This document shows positions 17,009-25,912 of a stretch of 64,000 nucleotides of DNA, piece by piece; positions within the stretch are counted from its first letter, which is position 1; every line of letters starts with the position of its first letter. Below the pieces are notes generated by a model, which did no database searches, was not told the origin of the DNA, and was given only the letters and a program-made list of their open reading frames with translations. The stretch is from Fimbriimonadaceae bacterium (lineage in GTDB: Bacteria > Armatimonadota > Fimbriimonadia > Fimbriimonadales > Fimbriimonadaceae), in NCBI GenBank assembly GCA_022843485.1, contig JALHNM010000001.1, positions 248,001 to 312,000 on the forward strand. The letters are read 5' to 3'. Both the position numbers and the translations under genes were made by a program.

Positions 17009-17755
17009 TCAGGCGTTCTCGTACACCTCTTCCGGGATCTCGACGTTGATGTACGTCTCCTTGACGTCGTCCAGGTCTTCGAGCGCCTCGAGGAGCCGGA
17101 CGATCTTCGGGAGCAGGTCGGGGTCGGGCTCGGCCCAGTTCGTCGCGAGTCGGGTGATGCCCACGTCTTCGGTCGGGATCCCCGCGCCCTTCAAAGCGTC
17201 GTTGCAGGCGTGGAGGGCACTAACGGGGGTCTCGACCGTCCAGTACTCCTCGTCGTCGCCAGTCACCTCGTCCGCCCCGCCGTCGAGTGCGGTGAGCGTG
17301 AGGGTCTCTTCATCGACCGCCGACTTCGGGACACTGATCTGGCCGACCTGCTTGAACTGCCAGGCTACCGACCCGTTCTCGCCGAGGGCCCCGCCGTTCT
17401 TGCTAAAGACGTGCCGCAGTTCGCCGACCGTGCGGTTCCGGTTGTCGGAGTAGACCTCGACCATGAACGCGACGCCCCCCGGGCCTGTGCCCTCGTACAG
17501 GATCTCCTCGTAGTTGCTGCCCTCGCCCCCGCCCGTGCCCTTGGCGATGGCCCGGTCGATGTTCTCCTTCGGGAGCGAGTTCTCCTTCGCCTTATCGATC
17601 GCCAAGCGCAACCGGAGGTTCGTCGCCGGGTCGCCGCCCCCCATCTTCGCGGCGACGATGATCTCCCTCGCCAGCTTCGTGAAGAGCTTGCCCCGGATCG
17701 CGTCCTGCTTCCCCTTGCGCAGGCGGATGTTCTTCCATTTGGAGTGGCCAGCCAT
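17009..17755 (-). CDS. YebC/TACO1 family translation or transcription factor
   Basis: The 248-residue protein begins with the signature MAGHSKWKNIRLRKGKQDA and has GKLFTKLAREI, the Gly-rich GTGGGEG loop, the YEGTGPGGVAFMVEVYSDNRNRT block, and the FSKNGGALGENGSVAWQF block that mark this family. Recent work links YebC proteins to translation of proline-rich stretches, while older work describes DNA binding near ruvC. A CAAAAT box lies 8 bases upstream of the ATG on the minus strand, in line with the short-leader habit in this window. Confidence 0.95.
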   Translation of the reverse strand: MAGHSKWKNIRLRKGKQDAIRGKLFTKLAREIIVAAKMGGGDPATNLRLRLAIDKAKENSLPKENIDRAIAKGTGGGEGSNYEEILYEGTGPGGVAFMVEVYSDNRNRTVGELRHVFSKNGGALGENGSVAWQFKQVGQISVPKSAVDEETLTLTALDGGADEVTGDDEEYWTVETPVSALHACNDALKGAGIPTEDVGITRLATNWAEPDPDLLPKIVRLLEALEDLDDVKETYINVEIPEEVYENA

Positions 17756-17829
17756 GTCGGCCTATTTTGACACCGCCAGCCGCCCGCCGTCAGCGCACTA
17801 AGGGCAGCCTAAGCGACTGGCACCGCTTC

Positions 17830-17858
17830 GCCGGACGGACAGAGGCCGTCCGTCCGGC
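17830..17858 (-). terminator. Terminator-like hairpin after the CmoB-like methyltransferase gene
   Basis: GCCGGACGGAC (17830-17840) and GTCCGTCCGGC (17848-17858) form a perfect 11-bp stem with a 7-base loop. It begins about 24 bases after the stop of the minus-strand gene at 17883 and lies before yebC. There is no T-run. Confidence 0.45.
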
Positions 17859-17882
17859 TGAAGGAGGATCGCCCATGGCCCC

Positions 17883-18629
17883 TTAGGCCGTCCGGATGCC
17901 CTTAGCGAAGCCGCGGCAGTGGGGGAGTTGGGTCGCCGTATCGACGAGCTTCCACACCTCGACCGAGGGCCACCCGGCCGACATGACCATGTTCCCAAGG
18001 CACGCGAGCGTCGGCACCCACCAGTTGCTCGTGTTGCCGCCGTACTCGGTCGTCGGATAGAACTCCGCGACCATCTGCCGACCGGGGTAGCCCTGACCGA
18101 GACCGCCCCGGTACGGGCTGAAGTCGTCCAGGATCGCCGACTCCACGTAGATCTCGCCTTCGCAGATCAGGTTGAGCAAATCGAGCGCGAAGAGCGGGTG
18201 GCGCAGGTGGTAGAGCGTCCCGAAGAAGAACACGACGTCGAACTTGCCCAGTCGGTCCTCGGTCGCCTCGTAGACCGACATGTCGATCCGGTGGCAGACG
18301 TCCCGGCTGTACCCGAGCGCCTCGCGGCAAAAGTCGAAGGTCTCCCAGGCGCGGCGGTCGCCCGACCCGAGCTGGCCGAGGTCGTCGCTGAAGTCGTCGA
18401 TGGCCACGACTTCGCGGGCCCCGCGCTTGAGCGCTTCGAAGGTCCAGAACCCGTCCCAGGCGCCCACGTCGAGCACGCGCTTGCCCGTGAGGTCGTCCGG
18501 AATCCGGTACGCCTCGGGCGCGAGCGGCGCCCAGCCCGGCGTGAAGACCCCCCCGGGCAGTTCGATGCGGTGGTACCAGTACGGGAACCGGTCGATGCCG
18601 GTCTGGATCTGTGCGGCAGGCAGGGCCAT
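17883..18629 (-). CDS. CmoB-like class I SAM methyltransferase
   Basis: The 248-residue protein starts with FPYWYHRIELPGGVFTPGW, which matches the N-terminal pattern of the tRNA (mo5U34) carboxymethyl/methyltransferase family (Methyltransf_9, CmoB-type). The SAM site is KRVLDVGAWDGFWTFEALKRGA (about residues 50-71) with an acidic VAIDDF strand end, and FDVVFFFGTLYHLRHP follows as motif IV. It is shorter than true CmoB (about 320 residues), so it may act on small molecules or glycans and not on tRNA. It is divergent from the GT41 cluster by 81 bases, which allows a glycan-methylation role, but this is only context. Confidence 0.75.
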   Translation of the reverse strand: MALPAAQIQTGIDRFPYWYHRIELPGGVFTPGWAPLAPEAYRIPDDLTGKRVLDVGAWDGFWTFEALKRGAREVVAIDDFSDDLGQLGSGDRRAWETFDFCREALGYSRDVCHRIDMSVYEATEDRLGKFDVVFFFGTLYHLRHPLFALDLLNLICEGEIYVESAILDDFSPYRGGLGQGYPGRQMVAEFYPTTEYGGNTSNWWVPTLACLGNMVMSAGWPSVEVWKLVDTATQLPHCRGFAKGIRTA

Positions 18630-18710
18630 ACGTTTGAGTGTCGGCCCTACCCCTGAAAATCATCAGGGTTCAGGGCTCAAGACTTCGAGCAGGTTGCCAA
18701 GAATCCCCCC

Positions 18711-20366
18711 GTGGCGCTTCCAAGTCCGCTTTACCTTTCCACCCAAAACACGTTCGAGACAGCCGTCCAGCACCATCAGCATGGCGACTACTCGGGCGCG
18801 GAGGCGCTCTACCGTGCCGTTCTCGAGACCGCCCCGGGCCACCCGCTTGCCAACGCTTACTTGGGCGTGCTCCTGTGCCAGACCGGCCGGACGGCCGAAG
18901 GCGTGGCCTTTCTCGAGACCGCCCACATGCTCGACCCGGACGACGCGGAGACCCTGATCAACCTTGGCAACGCCTGTCGCATCGCGTCCCTAATCGACCG
19001 CTCGCTCGAGACTCTCAAGCGTGCGGTCCGGCTCGCCCCGCTCGAATCGTCCGCCTGGGCCAACCTCGGCGCCTCGCTCGTCCTTGCCGGTCGCTCCCAT
19101 TCGGCCGTCGCCCATCTTCGGAAGGCGGTCGAACTCGACCCGGCGAACCTGGGCGCCCGCTCCGACCTCCTGCTCACGATGCTCTACGACCCCGAGGCCT
19201 CGAAGGACGCCGAGCGAGAGGCGGCCGAGTTCGGCAAGCTCTTCGCGCCCGTCCCCCCCGTCCGCCCTGACCGACGCCTTCGCACGATCGCCTTCCTGAG
19301 CGGCCACTTCGGGAACCACCCGGTCGGGTTCTTCCTCGAGGGCCTGCTCCGGACGATCGACCGGAGTCGGTACCGGGTCGTGGCCCTCGTCAACCAGACC
19401 GCAGCCGACGCCCAGACCCAGTGCCTTCGCGCCCTCTTCGACGAGTGGTTCCCGGTCGCGAGCCTCGACGACGACGCCCTGGAAGCCCTGACCCGCCAGG
19501 TGGACGTGGATGCCCTGATCGACCTCGAGGGCCACACCGCTAAGCAGCGCGTCACGGCCCTCTCCCGGCGCCTCGCTCCCCTCCAGGTGAACTGGCTGGG
19601 CTTCTCTGGCACCTCCGGGCTCCCGTTCCACGACCTGCTGATCGGCGATCCGACCGTGACCCCGGCCCGCGAGGACGCCCGCGCCGTCGAGCGGGTCGCC
19701 CGGTTGCCCCGCAGCTTCGTGACGGTGCCCTTCGGCCGCCTCCCGGCCCCCCGGGTCATCCCGCCCGTCTCCCAGAACGGCCTCGTGACCTTCGGCTCGT
19801 TCGCCAACGTGGCCAAGCTGAGCGAGGAGACGGTGGCCCTCTGGGCCCGGATCCTCCACGCCGTCCCTGGCTCGAGGCTGCTCCTGAAGAGCGCGGCCCT
19901 CGGGAACCCGGGCGTCGCCGCCGATGTCGTCCACCGGTTCGCTGAGCACCACGTCCACGGCAGCCGCATCGCCGTCCGCGGGCTCATCGAGTGCCGCGAC
20001 GAGCACCTCGAGGCCTACTGTGACGTCGACGTGGCCCTCGATACCGTGCCCTACACCGGGGCGACGACCACCGTCGAGGCCCTCGCGATGGGCGTCCCGG
20101 TCGTGACCCTCGAGGGAGCGCGGTACAGCGCTCGGATGTCGGCCAGCCTCCTCCGCACCGCGGGGCTCGAGGACTGGGTCGCCCAGACCCCCGACGAGTA
20201 CGTGGCCAAGGCTGTGGCCCTCGCCCGCGAGGCAGCCGCGAACGGGCTCGACCGGCTCGGGCTCCGGGCCCGGCTCGAAGCGTCCCCGCTGGCCGACCTC
20301 GACGGGTTCGCCCGCGCCTTCGAGGCCGCCCTCGAAACTGCCTGGGAAGGCACCCCCTCCGCATGA
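18711..20366 (+). CDS. TPR-containing GT41 glycosyltransferase (O-GlcNAc transferase/SPINDLY-like), copy 1
   Basis: The 551-residue protein has about four TPR units (residues 10-150) followed by a GT41 catalytic region. Landmarks are FLSGHFGNHPVGFFLEG (N-terminal catalytic lobe with the HPVG motif), DALIDLEGHT, VNWLGFSGTSGLP, TFGSFANVAKLSEE with the Lys that matches the UDP-contacting lysine of OGT, and PYTGATTTVEALAMGVPVVTL (nucleotide-binding C-lobe). GT41 enzymes attach GlcNAc or fucose to Ser/Thr of proteins. The GTG start follows an AAGAAT box by 6 bases. It heads a three-gene run coupled by ATGA overlaps and faces the flagellin gene. Confidence 0.88.
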   Translation: MALPSPLYLSTQNTFETAVQHHQHGDYSGAEALYRAVLETAPGHPLANAYLGVLLCQTGRTAEGVAFLETAHMLDPDDAETLINLGNACRIASLIDRSLETLKRAVRLAPLESSAWANLGASLVLAGRSHSAVAHLRKAVELDPANLGARSDLLLTMLYDPEASKDAEREAAEFGKLFAPVPPVRPDRRLRTIAFLSGHFGNHPVGFFLEGLLRTIDRSRYRVVALVNQTAADAQTQCLRALFDEWFPVASLDDDALEALTRQVDVDALIDLEGHTAKQRVTALSRRLAPLQVNWLGFSGTSGLPFHDLLIGDPTVTPAREDARAVERVARLPRSFVTVPFGRLPAPRVIPPVSQNGLVTFGSFANVAKLSEETVALWARILHAVPGSRLLLKSAALGNPGVAADVVHRFAEHHVHGSRIAVRGLIECRDEHLEAYCDVDVALDTVPYTGATTTVEALAMGVPVVTLEGARYSARMSASLLRTAGLEDWVAQTPDEYVAKAVALAREAAANGLDRLGLRARLEASPLADLDGFARAFEAALETAWEGTPSA

Positions 20367-22141
20367 CGACCGTCACCCTCGACTCCGTACTCGAGGCCGC
20401 GCTCGCGCTCCACATGTCCGGCCGATTGGCCGAGGCCGAACCGGTCTACCGGCAGCTCGCGGTCGCCCAACCGGGCGACCCCCGGCCCTGGCACTTCCTG
20501 GGCGTCCTCCTCGGCCAGACCCATCGACCCGACGAGGCCGAACGAGCCCTCACCAAGGCCATCGAGCTCGCCCCCGACGACGCCGAGGCGTTGACGAACC
20601 TCGCGAACGTCGTGCGATCCCAGGGTCGGTACCGCGATTCGGCCGAGCTCTGTCGCCGGGCCATCGCCCTCAACCCGTCGCTCGCCGCGGCCTACGTCAA
20701 CCTCAGCGCCGCGGTCCGCATGACGCTTGGTATCGAAGAGGCGATCTCCGCCGCCGAGGAGGCGATCCGACTCGCCCCGGGCCTCGACCAGGGGCACTGC
20801 AACCTCGGCCACGCCCTCCTCTTCGCCGGTCGGGCGGAGGAAGCCGTGGGTGCCTTCCAGCAGGCCCTCGCCGGGAGCCCCCATCGCGAGGACATCCACC
20901 AGAACCTCCTCTTCTCGCTGCAGTACTCCGACCGTGCGCCCGCAGCCGCGATCGCCGACGAGACTCGAAGGTACGGGCGACGCTATCGACCGGTCCCCCG
21001 CCAGGTGCCGAACCGGCCGCTTCGGACGATCGGGTTCGTGTCCGGCGACTTCCGCCGCCATCCCGTCGGGCTGGTCGTGACCCCGCTCCTCGAGCGGCTG
21101 CGAGACCGCGGGTTCCGCCTCGTCGCCTTCTCCCAGGTCTTGGAGGAGGACGGCTGGACCGCCCGGACCAAGGCCGCCGTCCACGAGTTCCACCGTCTGC
21201 GGGACCTCGACCCGGCCTCCAGCGTCAACGTCGTCCGCGGGGCCGCCGTCGATCTCATGATTGACCTCGCCGGCCACAGCGCGGATAACCGGATGGACGT
21301 TATGGCCCTTGGGGCGGCGCCAGTACAAGCGACCTGGCTCGGTTACTCGGGCTCGACGGGGCTCCCGACCATCGATTGGCTCATCGGCGACCCCCATGTC
21401 ACCCCGGCGACAGAGGAGGCCCACCTGACCGAGCGGGTCGTCCGCCTTCGCGACGCCTTCCTCGCTACGGACCCCAACTACATCGAGGGCGGGCCGACGC
21501 CGCTCCCCGCCCTAGAGCCCTCCGCCGCCGTCACGTTCGCCAGCTTCAACAACATCGTGAAGGCCAGCGACTCGTGCCTTCGGGCCTGGGTCGCGGTGCT
21601 CGAAGCGGTCCCGAACGCCCGGTTCCTGATGAAGGGTCAGCATTTTTGCGACCCTTCCGTCCTCTCCCACTTCCGGGACCGGTTCCGGGCGGCTGGGGCG
21701 GACCTCTCGCGCGTCGAGCTCCGGGCCGGTGAGCCACTCGACAGGCACTGGGCTTCGTTCGGCGAGGTCGACGTCATGCTCGACACCTTCCCCTACACCG
21801 GGGCGACCACCACGGTGGAGGCCCTCGCGCTGGGCGTCCCGGTCGTGACGATGCGCGGAGACCGCTACGTCGGGCACATGAGCGAGAGCCTGCTCGCCAC
21901 CGTTGGCCGGTCCGAGTGGGTGGCCGACTCGGTCGAGCAGTACGCCGCGATCGCGTCCGGCCTCGTCGCGGACCTCCCGGCCTTGGCCGAGACTCGGGCC
22001 GCCCTTCGCCCCGAAACGCTCGCTTCGCCGCTCTGCGACCTGGACCGCTTCGCCGATTCGTTCGTCATGGCCTGTGAGCACGTGTGGGCCTCCTCGCAGA
22101 CGGCCCCCAACCCTGAAACCCGATCCCCCCAAACCCTATGA
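20363..22141 (+). CDS. TPR-containing GT41 glycosyltransferase (O-GlcNAc transferase/SPINDLY-like), copy 2
   Basis: The 592-residue paralogue has TPR units over residues about 8-180 (LHMSGRLAEAEPVYRQL, AERALTKAIELAPDDAEALTNLANV, ALLFAGRAEEAVGAFQQAL) and the GT41 landmarks GFVSGDFRRHPVGLVVTPL, DLMIDLAGHS, TWLGYSGSTGLP, TFASFNNIVKASDS with the conserved Lys, LMKGQHFCDP and PYTGATTTVEALALGVPVVTM. It starts inside the stop of copy 1 (ATGA). Flagellin Ser/Thr glycosylation is the leading idea from context; no experiment-based specificity can be read from sequence. Confidence 0.88.
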   Translation: MTTVTLDSVLEAALALHMSGRLAEAEPVYRQLAVAQPGDPRPWHFLGVLLGQTHRPDEAERALTKAIELAPDDAEALTNLANVVRSQGRYRDSAELCRRAIALNPSLAAAYVNLSAAVRMTLGIEEAISAAEEAIRLAPGLDQGHCNLGHALLFAGRAEEAVGAFQQALAGSPHREDIHQNLLFSLQYSDRAPAAAIADETRRYGRRYRPVPRQVPNRPLRTIGFVSGDFRRHPVGLVVTPLLERLRDRGFRLVAFSQVLEEDGWTARTKAAVHEFHRLRDLDPASSVNVVRGAAVDLMIDLAGHSADNRMDVMALGAAPVQATWLGYSGSTGLPTIDWLIGDPHVTPATEEAHLTERVVRLRDAFLATDPNYIEGGPTPLPALEPSAAVTFASFNNIVKASDSCLRAWVAVLEAVPNARFLMKGQHFCDPSVLSHFRDRFRAAGADLSRVELRAGEPLDRHWASFGEVDVMLDTFPYTGATTTVEALALGVPVVTMRGDRYVGHMSESLLATVGRSEWVADSVEQYAAIASGLVADLPALAETRAALRPETLASPLCDLDRFADSFVMACEHVWASSQTAPNPETRSPQTL

Positions 22142-24240
22142 GCCGTCTCCGCCGCCAAGCCGTCGCCTTTGCCACCGCCCGCCCAACTGAGCCTAGCCCC
22201 GCGGACCGTCTCGTCCAGGAAGGCTTCTTCGCGCACCAGCAGGGGCACGTCGAGGCCGCGTGCGAGAAGTACGCCGCCGCGATCCAGGCGGACCCCCAGC
22301 ATAACGACGCTCTCCGCCTGTGTGGCACCGCCGCCCTCCAACTTGGACGGCCGGCACAGGCCGTAGAGCTCCTTCAGGCGGCCCTCGCCGCCGATCCCCG
22401 CGACCTCCCGGCCATGACGAACCTCGCGAGCGCCTTCATGGCCCTCGGTCGACCCGAGGCGGCGCACAAAGCCTGCGAGGCTGCCTTGACCATCGCCCCC
22501 GACGACTACGACGCCCTGTACAACGACGGGAACGCATTGCTGGAGCTTGGGAGCTATGCGCGGGCCGCCGGGCGGTACCGCGAGGCCCTCGTGAAGCGAC
22601 CGGACGCGGCCTCGGCCCAGATGAACCTGGGCTTCGCCCTCCTCAAGCTCGGTCTGTACGCCGAGGCCCTGGCCGCCCTCGACCGAGCCACCGACCTCGC
22701 CCCCGCGAGCCCGAAGGCCAACTACGCCCGCGGGGTGGCGCTCTCCGCCCTCCACCGGAAGTCCGAGGCGGCTGCGGCCCTCGAGCGAGCGGTCGAGGCC
22801 GACCCCTGCCACGTCCGGGCCCGGGTCGCCCTCGCCGACGTGCTCCGCAACGAGAGCCGGGTCTCCGAAGCCCGGGCCCACCTCGTCGAGGCCCTCACTC
22901 TAGCCCCCGACGACGCAGAGGCCCACAATGGGATGGGCGACGTCCTCCTCTCCTTGGGCGACGCCCCGGCGGCGACGGCCGCTTTCGAGAGGGCGGCCCG
23001 CTCCGACCCCGGCACCCCCGGGTACGGGAGCAACGTGGTCTTCTCGATGCACTTCGACGAGCGGGTCTCCGCCCAGGACATCCGGGTCGAGGCCGAGCGG
23101 TGGGCACGGCGACACGCCTCGGGCACGCCCTCGCGCAGCCGACCGAGCGGGCCGATTCGCCGGGTGGGCTTCCTCTCGCCCGACCTCCACTTCCACCCGG
23201 TCGGCCTCTTCCTCGCCCCGCTCCTGGGCCGCCTCGAGGGGTTCGAGACGGTGCTGTTCTCGAACGAGAGCGTGGTCGACCACGTCACCGAGCGTCTCCA
23301 ACGCGACGCGGGCGGGTGGTGGGACGTCTCGTGCCTCGAGCCCGCCGAGGTCGCCGACTTGGTCCGTGAAGAGGGCATCGACGTGCTCATCGACCTCGCC
23401 GGTCACACGAGCCGTACCCGGCTCGACGTGTGCGCCCTCGCCCCGGCCCCCCTCTTGCTGAGTTGGCTGGGCTACTCGGGCACGACGGGGATGGGCCAGT
23501 TCGACGGGCTCATCGCTGACCGCCACTTGATCCCGCCGGGGCACGAGGATGGGTACACCGAGCCGGTCTTGCGCCTCCCCGACTCCTTCGTTTGCTACGA
23601 ACCCCCGGTCCGGGGCCCGGACGTCGCCGTGACCCCCGCCGTGCGGAACGGCTTCGTCACCTTCGGCTGCGTGAACTCGACGAACAAGGTCTCGGACGCC
23701 GCCCTCCGGTCGTGGGCCGAGATTTTGCGGCGGGTGCCGGACGCCCGCCTCGTGCTGGGCCACCATGCGCTCGGCGACCCCGCGGTCCGGGCGGCGGTGC
23801 TCGGTCGGCTGGGGGCATTCGGAGCCGACCTCGACCGGGTCTCGACCCGGGGGGCGCTGCCCCGCGAGGAGTACCTGGCCAGCTTCGCCGAGATCGACGT
23901 CGCCCTCGATACCCTGCCCTACACCGGGGCGACGACGACCTGCGACACATTGTGGACCGGTACCCCCGTCCTCACTCTCGCAGGGGACCGGTACTCGGCC
24001 CGAATGTCGGCCAGCCTGCTGGCGACCGTCGGACGCCTTGATCTTGTCGCCCATTCCCTGGACGAGTACGTAGACCGCGCCGTGTCGCTCGCCGCGGACG
24101 TCCCGCGCCTGGACGCCGCCCGCCGAGCGCTCCGGGGCCAGCTGTCGACCTCGCCCCTCTGCGACGCCGACCGCTTCGCCCGGGGGTTCCAGTCACTCCT
24201 CGAGGAGGCCTGGGCTGGCCGGTTCGCCACCGCCGCCTGA
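22138..24240 (+). CDS. TPR-containing GT41 glycosyltransferase (O-GlcNAc transferase/SPINDLY-like), copy 3
   Basis: The longest copy (700 residues) has about seven to eight TPR units (residues 25-310), then GT41 landmarks FLSPDLHFHPVGLFLAPL, DVLIDLAGHTS, SWLGYSGTTGMG, TFGCVNSTNKVSDAAL with the conserved Lys, and PYTGATTTCDTLWTGTPVLTL. One difference stands out: where copies 1 and 2 read LLLK or FLMK before the ALGxP-like stretch, this copy reads LVLGHHALGDP, so that Lys is absent. The larger TPR superhelix suggests a different protein target. Its ATG overlaps the stop of copy 2 (ATGA). Its own stop is 86 bases from the convergent flagellin stop. Confidence 0.88.
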   Translation: MSRLRRQAVAFATARPTEPSPADRLVQEGFFAHQQGHVEAACEKYAAAIQADPQHNDALRLCGTAALQLGRPAQAVELLQAALAADPRDLPAMTNLASAFMALGRPEAAHKACEAALTIAPDDYDALYNDGNALLELGSYARAAGRYREALVKRPDAASAQMNLGFALLKLGLYAEALAALDRATDLAPASPKANYARGVALSALHRKSEAAAALERAVEADPCHVRARVALADVLRNESRVSEARAHLVEALTLAPDDAEAHNGMGDVLLSLGDAPAATAAFERAARSDPGTPGYGSNVVFSMHFDERVSAQDIRVEAERWARRHASGTPSRSRPSGPIRRVGFLSPDLHFHPVGLFLAPLLGRLEGFETVLFSNESVVDHVTERLQRDAGGWWDVSCLEPAEVADLVREEGIDVLIDLAGHTSRTRLDVCALAPAPLLLSWLGYSGTTGMGQFDGLIADRHLIPPGHEDGYTEPVLRLPDSFVCYEPPVRGPDVAVTPAVRNGFVTFGCVNSTNKVSDAALRSWAEILRRVPDARLVLGHHALGDPAVRAAVLGRLGAFGADLDRVSTRGALPREEYLASFAEIDVALDTLPYTGATTTCDTLWTGTPVLTLAGDRYSARMSASLLATVGRLDLVAHSLDEYVDRAVSLAADVPRLDAARRALRGQLSTSPLCDADRFARGFQSLLEEAWAGRFATAA

Positions 24241-24252
24241 GGCCGGGCACAC

Positions 24253-24284
24253 AAAAAAGGGCCCCAGGGCAGGGGCCCTGGGGC
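24253..24284 (-). terminator. Rho-independent terminator of the flagellin gene
   Basis: On the minus strand a perfect 10-bp stem GCCCCAGGGC / GCCCTGGGGC with a 4-base loop is followed by CC and six T residues. It begins 42 bases after the flagellin stop. This is the clearest intrinsic terminator in the window. Read from the plus strand, the same stem also closes the GT41 run but with its A-run on the wrong side. Confidence 0.9.
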
Positions 24285-24326
24285 AAAGTGGAAGCAGTAT
24301 GGCTTGGTCGGTGGTGTGCGGTCGGT

Positions 24327-25727
24327 TTATCGGAGCAGGCTCAGCACCGACTGGGGCGCCGAGTTGGCCTGCGCCAAGACCGAGAGGCCGGCCTGCTGCA
24401 GGATCTGCAGCTTGGTGTAGTTGGTCATCTCCTCGGCGACGTCGACGTCTCGGATGGACGACTCGGTGGCGACGAGGCTCTCCCGGGTGATGCTGAGGGA
24501 GCGCATGTTCGACTCGATCGTGTTGCGCATGAACGAGCCGATGTTGCCCCGGGCGCTCGAGACCGTGGCGACGGCCGCATCGAGGGCGCTCAACGCCGCG
24601 GTCTGGTTCGACCCGGTGATGTCGAGCGAGCTGAGCCCCAGCGACCCAGCGCTGAAGTTCTGCAGGCTGAGCTGGGCGGTCTGGTCGCCCGCCGAACCGA
24701 TCTGGAACGAGCTCGAACCCGCGAGGACCTGCACGACGCCGGTGCGGTTGGTGGCGGTGTTCCCCGTGGCCGTGACGTTGATCGTGTTGCCATCCGTGTC
24801 CTTGAGCTGGAGGCCCCGGCCCTGGTTGAAGGTCGCGCTCACCGTGTTGGTGCCGTAGGTATAGGTCACCGCGGCGACGGCGTTCGCGCCGGCGTCGGAG
24901 ACGGTGCCCGCCGCCGTGAAGAGCGTGCCCGCCGTGCCCGTGGTGACGGTAACGGTCGTGTCGCTGCCGTAAGCGGCCGCCGTGAAGGAGACGCCCGCGC
25001 TCGCGGCCCAACTCGCCCGGACGCCCGTGTCGGTTTGCTGGGCGTTGACCATATCGAGGACGTTCTGGACGGTCTGGCCCGCCTGGACGGTGAAGGCCTT
25101 GCCGTTGATCGAGAAGGTGCCAGCGGTCACGGTCGCCGTGGCGGCCGAGTAGGTCTGGGTGCCCGTCACGACCGCCTGGTCGGCAGCCGTCGTGATGTTC
25201 ACGCTGAGCATCCCGTTGCTGTTCACCGCGGCACCAGCAAATGTGCCGGTGAGCGATGCGGACGAGAAGTTGGTCGCGTCGGTGACCGTGCCGGTGACAC
25301 CGGCGCCACCGTTCAGGAGCTTGCGGCTGCCGAACGCCGTCGTCGAGGCGACCCGGTCGATCGAGGTGAGGATGTTGTTGAGCTGCGTCTGGTTCGCCGC
25401 CTTCTGGGTGGCGTCAACCGAGCTGTTGCCGTTGGCGACGGCGAGAGCCCGGGCGTCGCGGAGCAGCTTGCTCACCTCGTCGAGGGCGCCGTCGGCGGTC
25501 TTGGCGTAGTTGAGGGCGTCCTGGTTGTTACGCAGGGCGGCGCTCATGCCCGAGATCTGGCTGCGGAAGTTCTCGCTGGCGATCAGGCCGGCGGGGTCGT
25601 CCGCACCCGAGTTGATGCGAAGACCGGTCGACAGGCGGGTGATCGAACGGCTCACCTCGAGGCCCGTCGAGCTCAGGTTGCGATAGGCCGTCATGGCCGT
25701 GACGTTGTTGTTGATTCGGAACGACAT
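24327..25727 (-). CDS. Flagellin
   Basis: The 466-residue protein has the conserved flagellin ends that pack into the filament core: SFRINNNVTAMTAYRNL, then SRSITRLSTGLRINSGADDPAGLIASE at the N-terminus, and IGSFMRNTIESNMRSLSITRESL with MTNYTKLQILQQAG at the C-terminus. The central 200 residues are Ala/Thr/Val-rich with a flagellin_IN-type repeat (AGTFSINGKAFTVQAGQTVQNVLDMVNA), and the region is full of Thr and Ser, good acceptors for O-glycans. The ATG at 25727 was chosen because GGAGGAA lies 5 bases upstream, the strongest SD in the window. The gene faces three GT41 genes. Confidence 0.96.
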   Translation of the reverse strand: MSFRINNNVTAMTAYRNLSSTGLEVSRSITRLSTGLRINSGADDPAGLIASENFRSQISGMSAALRNNQDALNYAKTADGALDEVSKLLRDARALAVANGNSSVDATQKAANQTQLNNILTSIDRVASTTAFGSRKLLNGGAGVTGTVTDATNFSSASLTGTFAGAAVNSNGMLSVNITTAADQAVVTGTQTYSAATATVTAGTFSINGKAFTVQAGQTVQNVLDMVNAQQTDTGVRASWAASAGVSFTAAAYGSDTTVTVTTGTAGTLFTAAGTVSDAGANAVAAVTYTYGTNTVSATFNQGRGLQLKDTDGNTINVTATGNTATNRTGVVQVLAGSSSFQIGSAGDQTAQLSLQNFSAGSLGLSSLDITGSNQTAALSALDAAVATVSSARGNIGSFMRNTIESNMRSLSITRESLVATESSIRDVDVAEEMTNYTKLQILQQAGLSVLAQANSAPQSVLSLLR

Positions 25728-25821
25728 GTCTTCCTCCGTGAAGCGGTTGTCTGCGGACGCTGGGTCGTCCTGACCCGTCCGTAAGGTCACCTTCCAAAGC
25801 CCGCCCTCTCACGGGCCCGTA

Positions 25822-25827
25822 ATCCTA
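25822..25827 (-). promoter_or_regulatory. Possible -10 box TAGGAT for flagellin
   Basis: On the minus strand TAGGAT lies about 95 bases before the flagellin ATG, giving a long leader with a strong SD. I see no convincing sigma-28 site (TAAA-N15-GCCGATAA) here, so the control of this gene is uncertain. Confidence 0.25.
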
Positions 25828-25900
25828 CGGGTTCCGGCTCAAAGCTAGAACAAATGCGGGGCCCGTCCCGACCGCCGAGACGGTGCCCCGAGCCCGGCGG

Positions 25901-25906
25901 TAGAGT
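25901..25906 (+). promoter_or_regulatory. -10 box TAGAGT for the gene at 25913
   Basis: TAGAGT is followed by 6 bases and the ATG, so the transcript is probably leaderless. No SD is seen. Confidence 0.45.
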
Positions 25907-25912
25907 CCGAGC

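Noticed and set aside
24288-25784. 498-residue plus-strand frame across the flagellin gene
   Set aside because: Antisense shadow of flagellin; composition (Gly, Arg, Asp, Val-rich) is typical of the mirrored frame in GC-rich DNA.
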